A stretch of DNA of 54,429 nt, from assembly GCA_019240125.1 (NCBI GenBank), contig JAFAYW010000032.1, positions 1 to 54,429 on the forward strand, read 5' to 3'. Position numbers and translations under genes: made by a program. Below the pieces are notes generated by a model. It saw only the letters and a program-made list of their open reading frames with translations. It was not told the DNA's origin and did no database searches. The DNA comes from Alphaproteobacteria bacterium. Its GTDB lineage: Bacteria > Pseudomonadota > Alphaproteobacteria > ATCC43930 > CGMCC-115725. Below, piece after piece: positions 16,178 through 24,438 of the stretch (positions are counted from its first letter, which is position 1; every line of letters begins with the position of its first letter).

Positions 16178-18094
16178 ATGAATGATGTGTCAGACATTCG
16201 CGAGGTCGCGGCGGCCGTAAAGGCGGATCCGGTGGTTACCGAGATCGTGCGCAATTGCCTGATTGCGGCGACCGAGGAGATGAAGACCAACCTGATGCGC
16301 ACCGCCTACAACATGATCATCTACGAGGCGCTCGACTTCACGGTCGGGCTGTTCGATGCGCAGGGCAATATCCTGTCGATCGGGCTCGGCCTGCCGATGT
16401 TCATCCGCGGCATCGCCGACACGATCAAGGCCAAATTGCGCCATTTTGGGCCGGAGGGCATCGAGCCCGGCGACATTCTGCTGACCAACGATGCCTACAT
16501 CACCGGCAGCCACCTCAACCACATGACGTTTTCGGTGCCGATCTTTTACCAGGGTCGGCTGGTCGGGTTTTCCGGCTGCATGGCGCATTGGCCGGATATC
16601 GGCGGCACGCTCGACGGCATCACCACCGATATCTACTCCGAAGGCCTGCAGATGCCGATTGTCAAGGCATATCGGAAGGGTGTCGTCAATGACGAGATCA
16701 TGGCGATCGTGCGCGCCAATGTGCGGCTGCCGGAGCGGGCGATGGGCGATCTGCGGGCGCAGATCGCCTCGGTCAAGACCGGCGAGAAGCGCTTTCTCGA
16801 AATGCTCGACAAATATGGCTGCGGGGAGGTGCTGGCCGCCATCGACGACATGATGGCGCAAAGCGAGGCGCGCGCGCGGGCCGCGGTGGGCGCCTTCCCG
16901 GACGGCGTCTACGAGGCCGAGTCCTTTATGGACGATGACGGTGTCGCTGCCGGCCAGCGCATCCCGATCAAGGTGCGCGTCGAGATCGCCGGCGAGCGGA
17001 TGACTGTCGACCTGACCGATGTGTCGAACCAGGTGTCGGGCTTTTACAATTCTGGCGAAACGGCAGGGCATTCCTGCTGCGGCGTCGCGTTCAAATGCCT
17101 GACCTCGCCGCTCGACCTGCCGATCAATGAAGGGCAGTTCCGCGCCTTGCAGGTCATCCTGCCGCCTGGCCGTGTCGTCAGCGCGGTCAAGCCGGCGGCG
17201 ATGCGCATGTGGATGACCTATCCGATGACGATCGTCGATACGATCTTCAAGGCGCTGAGCCCGGCGGTGCCCGAGCATGTGATGGCGGGCCACCACGCCG
17301 ATCTGGTGGTCGGGCGGGTCAACGGCAGGCGGCCGCGCGATAACAGCTTTTATATCTATCTTGGCGGATTGATCGGCGGCGGCTGGGGCGCGACGCGGCG
17401 CGGCGACGGACAGAACGCAACGATCGCGATGAATGACGGCGACACGCATAACGGCCCGTCGGAGCAGGTCGAGGCGAAATACCCGCTACTGGTCGAGCGC
17501 TATGCGCTGCGGCCGGACTCGGGTGGCGCCGGCATGCATCGCGGCGGCCTTGGCACCGAGCAGGTCGTGCAGGCGCGCCACGACATCCGCTTCAATGCTC
17601 AGATCGACCGCGTCAAATGCCGCCCCTGGGGGCTGTTCGGCGGCTTGCCGGCAGCCGGCAACGGCGTCGCGATCCACCGCTTTGAGCAGGACGAGCACAC
17701 CTTCCCGAGCGGCAAGGCGTTCAACCAGGTGCTGCATTCGGGCGACGCCTATATCCTGCGTTCCGGCGGGGGTGGGGGATACAGATCACCGCTGGAGCGT
17801 GATCTTGATGCGCTCGAAAATGATGTGCGGCAGGGTTATGTTTCGAAGGAAGCCGCTGAGCGTGACTACGGTGCGGTGTTTGCCGCCGCTGGCCTGATGC
17901 TTGATCGGCTGGCGACCGGAGGGCGGCGGGCCGAGATGCGCGCACAGGGACTGCCACGTCCCGAGCCGGATGAGGTGCCTGCCGCCGATCCGCTGAGCCA
18001 CGGCCACCATCCCGGCCATCACCACGGCCCGGCCGAAACGCTCAGTGAGGAGGAGCGTCTCGTACTGGCGTTATCCGCGCGTTGCTGCTCATGA
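16178..18094 (+). CDS. hyuB: hydantoinase/oxoprolinase B subunit
   Basis: The 638-residue B subunit that with HyuA forms ATP-dependent hydantoinase, N-methylhydantoinase or 5-oxoprolinase. Family segments include MRTAYNMIIYEALDFTVGLFD, LTNDAYITGSHLNHMT, GCMAHWPDIGG, the Gly-rich SCCGVAFKCL region, and SGGAGMHRGGLGTE near residues 448-462. The C-terminal tail contains a histidine cluster (SHGHHPGHHHG, about 607-617) that may bind metal and is not part of the usual domain. A GGAG site precedes the ATG. The stop overlaps the convergent MocR regulator stop by six bases. Confidence 0.93.
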   Translation: MNDVSDIREVAAAVKADPVVTEIVRNCLIAATEEMKTNLMRTAYNMIIYEALDFTVGLFDAQGNILSIGLGLPMFIRGIADTIKAKLRHFGPEGIEPGDILLTNDAYITGSHLNHMTFSVPIFYQGRLVGFSGCMAHWPDIGGTLDGITTDIYSEGLQMPIVKAYRKGVVNDEIMAIVRANVRLPERAMGDLRAQIASVKTGEKRFLEMLDKYGCGEVLAAIDDMMAQSEARARAAVGAFPDGVYEAESFMDDDGVAAGQRIPIKVRVEIAGERMTVDLTDVSNQVSGFYNSGETAGHSCCGVAFKCLTSPLDLPINEGQFRALQVILPPGRVVSAVKPAAMRMWMTYPMTIVDTIFKALSPAVPEHVMAGHHADLVVGRVNGRRPRDNSFYIYLGGLIGGGWGATRRGDGQNATIAMNDGDTHNGPSEQVEAKYPLLVERYALRPDSGGAGMHRGGLGTEQVVQARHDIRFNAQIDRVKCRPWGLFGGLPAAGNGVAIHRFEQDEHTFPSGKAFNQVLHSGDAYILRSGGGGGYRSPLERDLDALENDVRQGYVSKEAAERDYGAVFAAAGLMLDRLATGGRRAEMRAQGLPRPEPDEVPAADPLSHGHHPGHHHGPAETLSEEERLVLALSARCCS

Positions 18095-19537
18095 CTCAGA
18101 AGAGTCGGCGCCCGCGTCTTGCTTAAGCGCGGCGAGCAGCCGGCGTGCCGCGCTCTCGGCCTGATCTTCCGGAATGTTGGTAAAGCTCAGCAGCAGACCG
18201 GGTTTGCAGGCTGCCGCGATCGCGTGCATCGAGAGAGGTGAGGGTGCCAGACCCTGCGCTTCCGCTCGCCGCACGAGTTCGGTGTCCGCCAATCCGCCGT
18301 CCGGCCACGCGAGCAGGTGCATGCCACCGCCCTGCAGGCTCAGCACGAGCCCATCGCCGAACACATCGACCAGCGCTCGCGCCAGGGAAGCGCGCCGCGC
18401 CGCATAGAGCTGACGCATGCGTCGTAGATGCCGCGCGAAATGCCCTTCCTCGATGAAACGGGCGACCACCGCCTGCTCCAACCGACCCAGTCCGGCGCTG
18501 ATGGTCAGTGCCGCCGCCGTGAAGCGTGCGACCAGCCTCTCTGGCGCAACCAGGTAGCCGAGCCGCAAACCGGGAAACAGCACTTTGCTGAAGCTACCGG
18601 CGTAGATCACCACATCGTCGCGGTCGAGGCTTTTCAGCGCCGCCAGAGGGCGCCCCTGATAATGGAATTCGCCATCGTAATCGTCTTCGACGATCCACGC
18701 GCTGCGCGACTTGGCCCAGTCGAGCAGCGCGAGGCGCCGCGGCAGCGAGAGGGTCACACCCAAGGGACTGTGGTGCGCCGGTGTCACGATAGCGGCCTTA
18801 GCGTCCGGGGCGGCGGCGAGGGCGCGTTCGACGATCAGGCCGTGATCATCGACCGGCACCGGCACCAGGGGGGTACCCGCCGCGGCCAGTGCGTTGCGGG
18901 CGAGATAATAGCCAGGGTCTTCGAACCACGCCGGGGCACCCGGCTCGAGGACGGCGCGGGTAATCAGTGTCAGCGCGCCCTGATAACCAGCTGTCACAAA
19001 CACCTGTTCAGGGTGGCACGCGACGCCGCGCGAAATCGCCAGATAGGCGGCGATCGCCTCGCGCAGCTGCCGCTCGCCGGCGATGTCGGGATGGGCGAGG
19101 CTGGCGATGTTGAGCGCCTGCGCCTCGCGTGCGATCAGTCGCGACCATAATTTGCGCGGAAACGCATCGAGCGCAGGCATTCCCATGCGAAACGGAAGCA
19201 ACCCAGCCTGCTGGGCCGGTAACGCCGGTGCACCGGCGTGCTTCGATGAGGTGAGGGTTGATGCCGTCGAACCAGCTTGCCGCAACTGCGGCGCGACGAC
19301 CGTGCCGGCGGCGCCACGCGCGACAATCCAGCCTTCGCCGGCCAGCATCGCATAAGCGGTCTCGATCGTGCCACGCGCTGCGCCGAGTTGGGCGGCTAGG
19401 CTGCGGGCCGACGGAAGACGTTCCCCGGGCCGCAATCGACCGTCTTCGATTGCCGCTCGGGCGCGCCGATAGATCTGTTGAAACAGCGGTATCGTGCTGC
19501 AGCGGTCGATCGCGAACGTGGCGTCGCTCGATGACAT
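18089..19537 (-). CDS. MocR-type (GntR/aminotransferase fusion) transcriptional regulator
   Basis: A 482-residue PLP-dependent regulator. Residues about 10-80 form the GntR winged helix (PLFQQIYRRARAAIEDG, LPSARSLAAQLGAARGTIETAYAML). The rest is a class I aminotransferase-like domain: VTAGYQGAL (about 175), the Asp of EDPGYYLAR, DDYDGEFHY (about 292-300) and the PLP lysine in YAGSFSKVLFPGLRLGY (about 316-332). Family members sense amino-vitamin or amine ligands through PLP. It is divergent from the AhpD-like/GNAT/azoreductase operon across 88 bases, so it very likely controls that operon, a pairing that I recall as common for MocR regulators. Confidence 0.93.
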   Translation of the reverse strand: MSSSDATFAIDRCSTIPLFQQIYRRARAAIEDGRLRPGERLPSARSLAAQLGAARGTIETAYAMLAGEGWIVARGAAGTVVAPQLRQAGSTASTLTSSKHAGAPALPAQQAGLLPFRMGMPALDAFPRKLWSRLIAREAQALNIASLAHPDIAGERQLREAIAAYLAISRGVACHPEQVFVTAGYQGALTLITRAVLEPGAPAWFEDPGYYLARNALAAAGTPLVPVPVDDHGLIVERALAAAPDAKAAIVTPAHHSPLGVTLSLPRRLALLDWAKSRSAWIVEDDYDGEFHYQGRPLAALKSLDRDDVVIYAGSFSKVLFPGLRLGYLVAPERLVARFTAAALTISAGLGRLEQAVVARFIEEGHFARHLRRMRQLYAARRASLARALVDVFGDGLVLSLQGGGMHLLAWPDGGLADTELVRRAEAQGLAPSPLSMHAIAAACKPGLLLSFTNIPEDQAESAARRLLAALKQDAGADSSES

Positions 19538-19560
19538 GGCCTAGTTCGAACAACTTAACT

Positions 19561-19581
19561 TGGCCCTTATGAATGGTCCAT
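19561..19581 (+). promoter_or_regulatory. possible MocR direct-repeat operator
   Basis: Two copies of TGGYCCWT lie in the same orientation, at 19561-19568 (TGGCCCTT) and 19574-19581 (TGGTCCAT), 13 bases apart, within the divergent spacer between the MocR gene and the AhpD-like gene. MocR regulators usually bind direct repeats near the -35 of their target. A TTGG at 19560 could be part of a -35 for the plus-strand operon. Only two short matches are seen, so this is tentative. Confidence 0.35.
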
Positions 19582-19625
19582 CTGTTGATTAGATCCGAGC
19601 TCGCACACACGCTCGGAGGTTTGTC

Positions 19626-20081
19626 ATGCAATCCCACCGGATCGACGCCTATAGCACCGCTCCCGAGGCAATGAAGCTGCTGCGCGCGGTCGAGGGCTAT
19701 ATCCATAAATCGGGGCTCGACCCGCTGCTGATCGAGCTGGTCAAGATGCGCGCGTCCCAGGTCAATGGCTGCTCCTATTGCCTGGATATGCACAGTCGGG
19801 AATTGCGCCGCCTCGGCGAGACGGAGCAACGCATCTACCTACTCAACGCCTGGCGGGAATCGCCGCTCTATTCCGCTCGCGAGCGGGCCGCGTTGGAGTG
19901 GACCGATGCCCTGACGCTGATTGCCACGACCCACGCCCCGGATGATTGCTACAAAGCGGCGCGGGCCCAATTCTCCGAAAGGGAGCTGGTCGATCTGACG
20001 ACGCTGATCGGCATGATCAATCTATGGAACCGCCTCGCCATCGGCATGCGGTACCAACACCTGATTGCCGCGGCGGCATGA
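19626..20081 (+). CDS. AhpD-like/carboxymuconolactone decarboxylase family protein
   Basis: A 151-residue member of the alkylhydroperoxidase D-like family. The redox active site is clear: ELVKMRASQVNGCSYCLDMH (about 38-57) holds the CxxC pair with the following His, plus the upstream Glu of the proton relay. Such proteins reduce peroxides or act as disulfide reductases. GGAGG precedes the ATG. The gene leads a three-gene operon, with the GNAT gene start overlapping its stop by ATGA. Confidence 0.92.
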   Translation: MQSHRIDAYSTAPEAMKLLRAVEGYIHKSGLDPLLIELVKMRASQVNGCSYCLDMHSRELRRLGETEQRIYLLNAWRESPLYSARERAALEWTDALTLIATTHAPDDCYKAARAQFSERELVDLTTLIGMINLWNRLAIGMRYQHLIAAAA

Positions 20082-20518
20082 GCGCCGCCTTACTTATGCG
20101 CCATGCCGAAACCGATAGCGACATCGCCGCCTGTTTTCCGGTGATGGTGCAATTGCGCGCGCACCTTTCCGACGCCCGCGAACTGGTCGAGCGTGTCAGG
20201 CGCCAACAAGCAGCGCGCTACCGCCTGCTGGCGGCGTGGCGTGACGACGCCGTGATCGGGCTCGCCGGTTACCGGCTGGAGGAGAACCTGATCCATGGCC
20301 TCTTTGTCTATGTCGACGATCTGGTGACTACCGAGGCGGCCCGGCGTAGCGGCATTGGCGCACGATTGCTGGATGCGGTAGCGGCGGAGGGGAGGCGGCT
20401 GGGATGTGCCCGGCTGGTGCTCGATACGGGACTGGATAACGTGCTGGCGCATCGGTTCTATCACCGTCAGGGGCTGCTGGCGCGCGCCCTTCGCTTTAGC
20501 CGCGAGACCGCATCATGA
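20078..20518 (+). CDS. GNAT family N-acetyltransferase
   Basis: A 146-residue acetyltransferase. The acetyl-CoA-binding motif A is at DLVTTEAARRSGIGARLLDAV (pattern R-x-x-G-I-G, about residues 85-105), with the preceding strand LFVYVDDL and the later RLVLDTGLDN / AHRFYHRQG (motif B). The target amine is unknown. The start chosen is the ATG overlapping the preceding stop (ATGA), because the upstream extension in this frame is the shadow of the AhpD-like gene. The next gene again overlaps by ATGA, so the three are translationally coupled. Confidence 0.9.
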   Translation: MSAALLMRHAETDSDIAACFPVMVQLRAHLSDARELVERVRRQQAARYRLLAAWRDDAVIGLAGYRLEENLIHGLFVYVDDLVTTEAARRSGIGARLLDAVAAEGRRLGCARLVLDTGLDNVLAHRFYHRQGLLARALRFSRETAS

Positions 20519-21150
20519 CGACGATCCTGCAAATCCTGGTCAGCCCGCGCGCGCAATCGCATAGCCGCCGCGTCGCGGGCGATGTCACGCGGCGTATCGC
20601 CGGGCTGGTCTCGGATGCCCGCATCATCGAGCGCGATCTTGCCGCCAATTCGCCGCCTCACCCCGAGATCGATCTGTACGACGCGATCCTGTCGCCAACA
20701 CCGGATGACGATCCGCGTTTCGCCTATTCCGAGGCCCTGATCCGCGAGTTGGAGGCGGCCGACTATGTCGTGATTGGCACGCCAATGAACAATTTCACCG
20801 TGCCCTCGACGCTGAAGGCGTGGATAGACCATATCGTCCGCATCCGCCGAACCTTCCGCTCAACGCCGGAGGGGAAGGTCGGGCTTTTGTCGGACCGGCT
20901 GGTTATCATCGTCACATCGCATGGCGGCTATCGGGGCGAAACGCCGCCGGGTCAGCCCGATTTCCTCTCCCCCTACCTGCGCACGATCTTTGAGACGATC
21001 GGCATCGGCAGCGTCGAGTTTCTGCCGCTCGAAAGCCTGGCTCGCGGTACGGACGCCCTCGCGCGCGCGATGAACCAGGCCACGGCGTTTATCGAGCGCC
21101 GTGTACCGGAATTGATCCCTCAGCGCGTCTCGCCCACAAATCCGCGCTGA
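20515..21150 (+). CDS. azoR: FMN-dependent NADH-azoreductase family flavoprotein
   Basis: This 211-residue flavodoxin-like protein matches AzoR: SPRAQSHSRRVAGDV binds the FMN phosphate (about 10-24), GTPMNNFTVPSTLKAWIDHI contacts the flavin ring (about 89-108), and TSHGGYRGE follows (about 138-146). AzoR enzymes reduce quinones and azo compounds with NADH, protecting against thiol-reactive stress. Together with an AhpD-like reductase and under a MocR regulator it suggests a small electrophile or quinone-stress operon (inference). Its 3' end overlaps the convergent aldo/keto reductase gene by 31 bases. Confidence 0.92.
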   Translation: MTTILQILVSPRAQSHSRRVAGDVTRRIAGLVSDARIIERDLAANSPPHPEIDLYDAILSPTPDDDPRFAYSEALIRELEAADYVVIGTPMNNFTVPSTLKAWIDHIVRIRRTFRSTPEGKVGLLSDRLVIIVTSHGGYRGETPPGQPDFLSPYLRTIFETIGIGSVEFLPLESLARGTDALARAMNQATAFIERRVPELIPQRVSPTNPR

Positions 21151-22115
21151 AGCTCCGTGACGAGGTTGAGCGCGGCTTGCGGCAGGGGCCCTTTCGCGAT
21201 CGACTGCGCGGCGTATTTCAAGTGGTCCATCGTCGAATAGCCGACCAATACGGTCGAGACCGCGTGGTGTGCGATCACATAGCGGATCGCCGCTTCAACC
21301 AGGCTGTCGGCGTAGCCTTCCCGAACCAGCGGTTCGAAACGAAGGGCCCGCTCGATATCGCGGGTATAGGTGGTTCCGGAGCCGATCGGGGCGGGTGGAG
21401 GCGAGCCGAGCGGGTGCCGCTCTTCGCTGCCGCTCAGCGCGCCGCCCGCTAGAACACGGATCGCGATGACGCCCATGTTGGCGGCATGGGTGTGTCCGAG
21501 CAGGTCATTGAAATCCTGCGCCGGATATGCCCCCTGTACGACTGCGCCGGGCGTTGGGTTGAGCAGGTTGTAGCTGACCTGCGCGGTGTCGAACACGCCG
21601 GCATCGGCCACCTGGTGCAGAGCGGGGGTCTCGCCAACCGCGGTAATCCCGATGAACCGGCACTTGCCTTGCCGGCGCAGGCGCTCGAAGGCGGGAACCA
21701 CCTCATCCAGAACCTGCGTCGCGGCGAAATTGCCGCCATTGGTGGCATTGACGATGGCATTGTGAAATTGGAACAGATCGACCTGATCCATCTGCAGGCG
21801 GGTCAGGCTCGCTTCCAGCGAGGCCGCGACAGCCTGCGCGATCTGGCCAGGCTCGGTCGGCGGCAGCCGCACCTTGGTTCCGACATACGCATTCGTCCGC
21901 AACGATTTGAAGACGCGGCCGAGATTGGTTTCCGACTGGCCGTTGCCGTACTGCTGGGCCGTGTCGAAATAATTGATGCCCATATCGAGTGCCTCGCTGA
22001 CCGCGCGCTCCTGGTCGGCCGGGTCGCCCTTGACCATCAGCCCGCCTACTGCGCCGCAGCCGAAACCGAGCAGCGACACATCCATGCCGGTTCGCCCGAG
22101 CCTGCGCATTTCCAT
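21120..22115 (-). CDS. aldo/keto reductase
   Basis: A 331-residue NADPH-dependent (beta/alpha)8 oxidoreductase. The catalytic tetrad is visible: Asp in GINYFDTAQQ and Tyr in QQYGNG (about 48-60), Lys in VGTKVRL (about 78-84) and His in FQFHNAI (about 112-118). The C-terminal cofactor region is HHAVSTVLVGYSTMDHL. The family reduces aldehydes and ketones; the substrate cannot be predicted. It starts MEMRRLGRTGMDVSLLG, typical of the family, so the start is secure. Confidence 0.93.
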   Translation of the reverse strand: MEMRRLGRTGMDVSLLGFGCGAVGGLMVKGDPADQERAVSEALDMGINYFDTAQQYGNGQSETNLGRVFKSLRTNAYVGTKVRLPPTEPGQIAQAVAASLEASLTRLQMDQVDLFQFHNAIVNATNGGNFAATQVLDEVVPAFERLRRQGKCRFIGITAVGETPALHQVADAGVFDTAQVSYNLLNPTPGAVVQGAYPAQDFNDLLGHTHAANMGVIAIRVLAGGALSGSEERHPLGSPPPAPIGSGTTYTRDIERALRFEPLVREGYADSLVEAAIRYVIAHHAVSTVLVGYSTMDHLKYAAQSIAKGPLPQAALNLVTELQRGFVGETR

Positions 22116-22329
22116 CGCCGTACCTCCTCCACCCGTCTTCGCGCTCGATAGAAGAAGGCGATACCAGACAAGTCAACCCGTCGACCGTGATTCGGCGGCC
22201 CTCCGAGGAGCGTGACCGCGGACGTACATCGGCAAACGCGGGAAGACAGGCGTTTGCGTGAACCCCTGCGATCCGCTCGATGCCTGGCATAAGCTGCGGC
22301 AATGCCTCCTCGGCAGGGAGGACCCAGAC

Positions 22330-22959
22330 ATGAATTTGCTGTTTCGCGGCGTCTCGGTGATCCCGGTTCTGACGATCGAACGGGAGGGTGACGCCGTTCC
22401 GTTGGCTCGCGCCCTGTTCGAGGGCGGGTTGCGGGTTATCGAAGTGACATTTCGTACGCAGGCGGCAGGCGCCGCTATTGCCGCTATCGCACGCGAAGTG
22501 CCGGCGGTGGCGGTTGGGGCCGGTACCCTATTGCGGGCGTCCGATGTGGCGGCGGCGGCGCAGGCTGGTGCGCGGTTTCTCGTCAGTCCGGGGATGACGC
22601 CGGAGCTTGCCGCCACGGCGCTTGCGACCGAATTGCCCTACCTGCCCGGGGTCGCGACGCCGTCCGAAATCATGGCGGCGCGCGCCCTGGGCCTGTGCGT
22701 CATGAAATTGTTTCCGGCCGGGGCGCTGGGTGGGGTGAGTTTCGTTCGAGCGCTGGCGCCGGTTTTTGCCGGCGTTGCATTCTGCCCGACCGGCGGGGTC
22801 GACGCACGTTCGGCGGCCGATTATCTCGCGCTGCCCAATGTGCCGATGGTTGGAGGCTCATGGATGGCCCCTAGGGACGCTATCGTCGCCGGCGACTGGA
22901 GCCGCATTCGCCGCCTGGCGGAGAGGGCCGCGTCGATCGGCCACGCAGCCGCCGCCTGA
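22330..22959 (+). CDS. eda: KDPG/KHG aldolase
   Basis: The 209-residue class I aldolase of the Entner-Doudoroff pathway splits 2-keto-3-deoxy-6-phosphogluconate to pyruvate and glyceraldehyde 3-phosphate. Seen are IEVTFRT (catalytic Glu region, about 37-43), VGAGTLL, PGMTPE and VMKLFPAGALGG with the Schiff-base Lys (about 125-136), then CPTGGVDARSAADYL at the phosphate site. The ATG at 22330 follows GGGAGG. No edd or other sugar-acid gene is adjacent, so it may act on a related keto-deoxy acid. Confidence 0.92.
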   Translation: MNLLFRGVSVIPVLTIEREGDAVPLARALFEGGLRVIEVTFRTQAAGAAIAAIAREVPAVAVGAGTLLRASDVAAAAQAGARFLVSPGMTPELAATALATELPYLPGVATPSEIMAARALGLCVMKLFPAGALGGVSFVRALAPVFAGVAFCPTGGVDARSAADYLALPNVPMVGGSWMAPRDAIVAGDWSRIRRLAERAASIGHAAAA

Positions 22960-22963
22960 GCGA

Positions 22964-23458
22964 TTACCAGCGGCGAAAGCCGGGATAGGGATATTCGGGC
23001 GGGAAGCCGCCGCGATTGTACCAGGCTGGCGGCCCGGCTGGAGGCGCCATCGGCGGGGCCTCCACCTCGGGTGCCTCATAGTAGGGGCTGGGCTCCGCCG
23101 TGTAGACCCGGGCGTAATACTGACGCCGCTCGCGTCTGGCGTGCCGGATCGGGGCAGGCTTGGAATGCACCACCGCCACCCTTTGCTTCGGTAGGGCGGG
23201 CTTATGCGGTGTCGCCGCCGCCGCGGCGGAAGGCGCCGCAGATGACGGCGCGCTAGGCTTCTTCGGCTTCTCGGCGGTCGTTCTCTCGGGTGCCGGCTTC
23301 TGCACAGTCGGCGCTACGAAGAGCGGCTTCTGCGGCGTCACCGTGGGATGGTTGGCGGGCGGAATGGGCGCGGTCGCGACCGGATCATCGGCGGCAAGCG
23401 CCACTCCGGCGCAACCGGCAAATAAGACGGCAGAGTAAATCGTCAGGCGGAGGAGCAT
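22964..23458 (-). CDS. secreted Pro/Ala-rich hypothetical protein
   Basis: A 164-residue protein with a clear signal peptide (cleavage expected after GVALA, about residue 22). The mature part is low-complexity: Pro-, Ala- and Lys-rich to about 105, then a basic patch (RHARRERRQYYARVY) and a Pro/Tyr-rich tail ending in PYPGFRRW. I recognise no domain. It is probably exported or periplasmic, perhaps cell-wall or matrix associated. It is convergent with eda, four bases apart. Confidence 0.7.
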   Translation of the reverse strand: MLLRLTIYSAVLFAGCAGVALAADDPVATAPIPPANHPTVTPQKPLFVAPTVQKPAPERTTAEKPKKPSAPSSAAPSAAAAATPHKPALPKQRVAVVHSKPAPIRHARRERRQYYARVYTAEPSPYYEAPEVEAPPMAPPAGPPAWYNRGGFPPEYPYPGFRRW

Positions 23459-23533
23459 TTGCGATCACACCAAATCCAGGCAAACATTATGCGGCAATCG
23501 CAGCGATAACGTCCCTAAATCAGGGTTATGCGG

Positions 23534-24277
23534 TCAATACGTCGCCCGCCCGCCAGAAATGTCGAAGACTCCGCCGGTCGAGAACGCGCAATCCTCCGAA
23601 CTCAGCCATGCGACCAGAGCGGCGATCTCCTCGACCAGAACGAATCGCGCCATCGGAATTTTCGGCAGCATGTATTCGATCTGCGCCTCGGTCATCTGCG
23701 CGAAGATATCGGTGCGGGCGGCCGCGGGTGTTACGCAATTGACCCGGATGCCAGTCTCGGCCAATTCCTTGCCGAGCGATTTGGTCAGCCCGATCACCCC
23801 GGCTTTGGCGGCCGAGTAGGCGGAGGCGTTTGGATTACCTTCCTTGCCGGCGATCGAGGCGATACTGATGATGCGGCCATAATTGCGCCGCCGCATTGCC
23901 GGCACCACTGCGCGGCAGCAATTGAAGACGCCGATCAGATCGATCTCGATAACTTGGCGCCAGGCCTCTGGCGGGTATTCATCGAGCGGCATATTTGGCC
24001 CGGAAATGCCGGCATTGTTGACCAGGATATCTGGCGGCCCCAGCCGCGCCTCGGTTGCGGCAAGGGCGGAGGTGATCGATTGCGGCTCCGTGACATCGGC
24101 TTGCAGCGCGATGCTGCCGGAGATGGTGGCAGCGGTTGTCTCGGCGGCCGGCATGTCCATGTCCCAAATCGCGACGCGCGCGCCAGAGGCCGCAAACCGC
24201 TCTGCGATGGCCTTGCCGATACCGCGCGCCGCGCCGGTGACGATCGCGGTCTTGCCGTTCAGATCGATGGTGTTCAT
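23534..24277 (-). CDS. short-chain dehydrogenase/reductase
   Basis: A 247-residue classical SDR. The NAD(P) motif TGAARGIG is at about 12-19, NNAGISG at about 85-91, and the catalytic Ser/Tyr/Lys occur as ISIASIAG and SAYSAAKAG (about 137-161). It resembles FabG-like 3-oxoacyl reductases but stands away from any fatty acid operon, so the substrate is open. The ATG at 24277 begins MNTIDLNGKTAIVTG, the normal family N terminus; the open frame upstream is unrelated in sequence. Confidence 0.93.
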   Translation of the reverse strand: MNTIDLNGKTAIVTGAARGIGKAIAERFAASGARVAIWDMDMPAAETTAATISGSIALQADVTEPQSITSALAATEARLGPPDILVNNAGISGPNMPLDEYPPEAWRQVIEIDLIGVFNCCRAVVPAMRRRNYGRIISIASIAGKEGNPNASAYSAAKAGVIGLTKSLGKELAETGIRVNCVTPAAARTDIFAQMTEAQIEYMLPKIPMARFVLVEEIAALVAWLSSEDCAFSTGGVFDISGGRATY

Positions 24278-24438
24278 GCCGTTCCCGAAAATAGGATGAA
24301 GCGCGAAGGACGCAAAGAATTCCGCAAAGGTGGCAAGATGCATCACCGACGCGCGCGGCGCCTTTGATGGCATTGCCCATCGAGTGAGAAAGTTTAATGC
24401 GCTTTGTGCGAAAGGCGTCCCTTGCGTTAACTACAGCG

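Noticed and set aside
16190-17449. 419-codon minus-strand open frame inside hyuB
   Set aside because: It is antisense to a clear gene, has shadow-like composition and shows no motif.
21120-21150. Regulatory antisense overlap of azoR and the aldo/keto reductase gene
   Set aside because: A 31-base tail-to-tail overlap is common in dense genomes and by itself does not show regulation.
23528-24367. 279-codon plus-strand open frame opposite the SDR gene
   Set aside because: The minus strand has all SDR motifs, so the plus-strand frame is a shadow.
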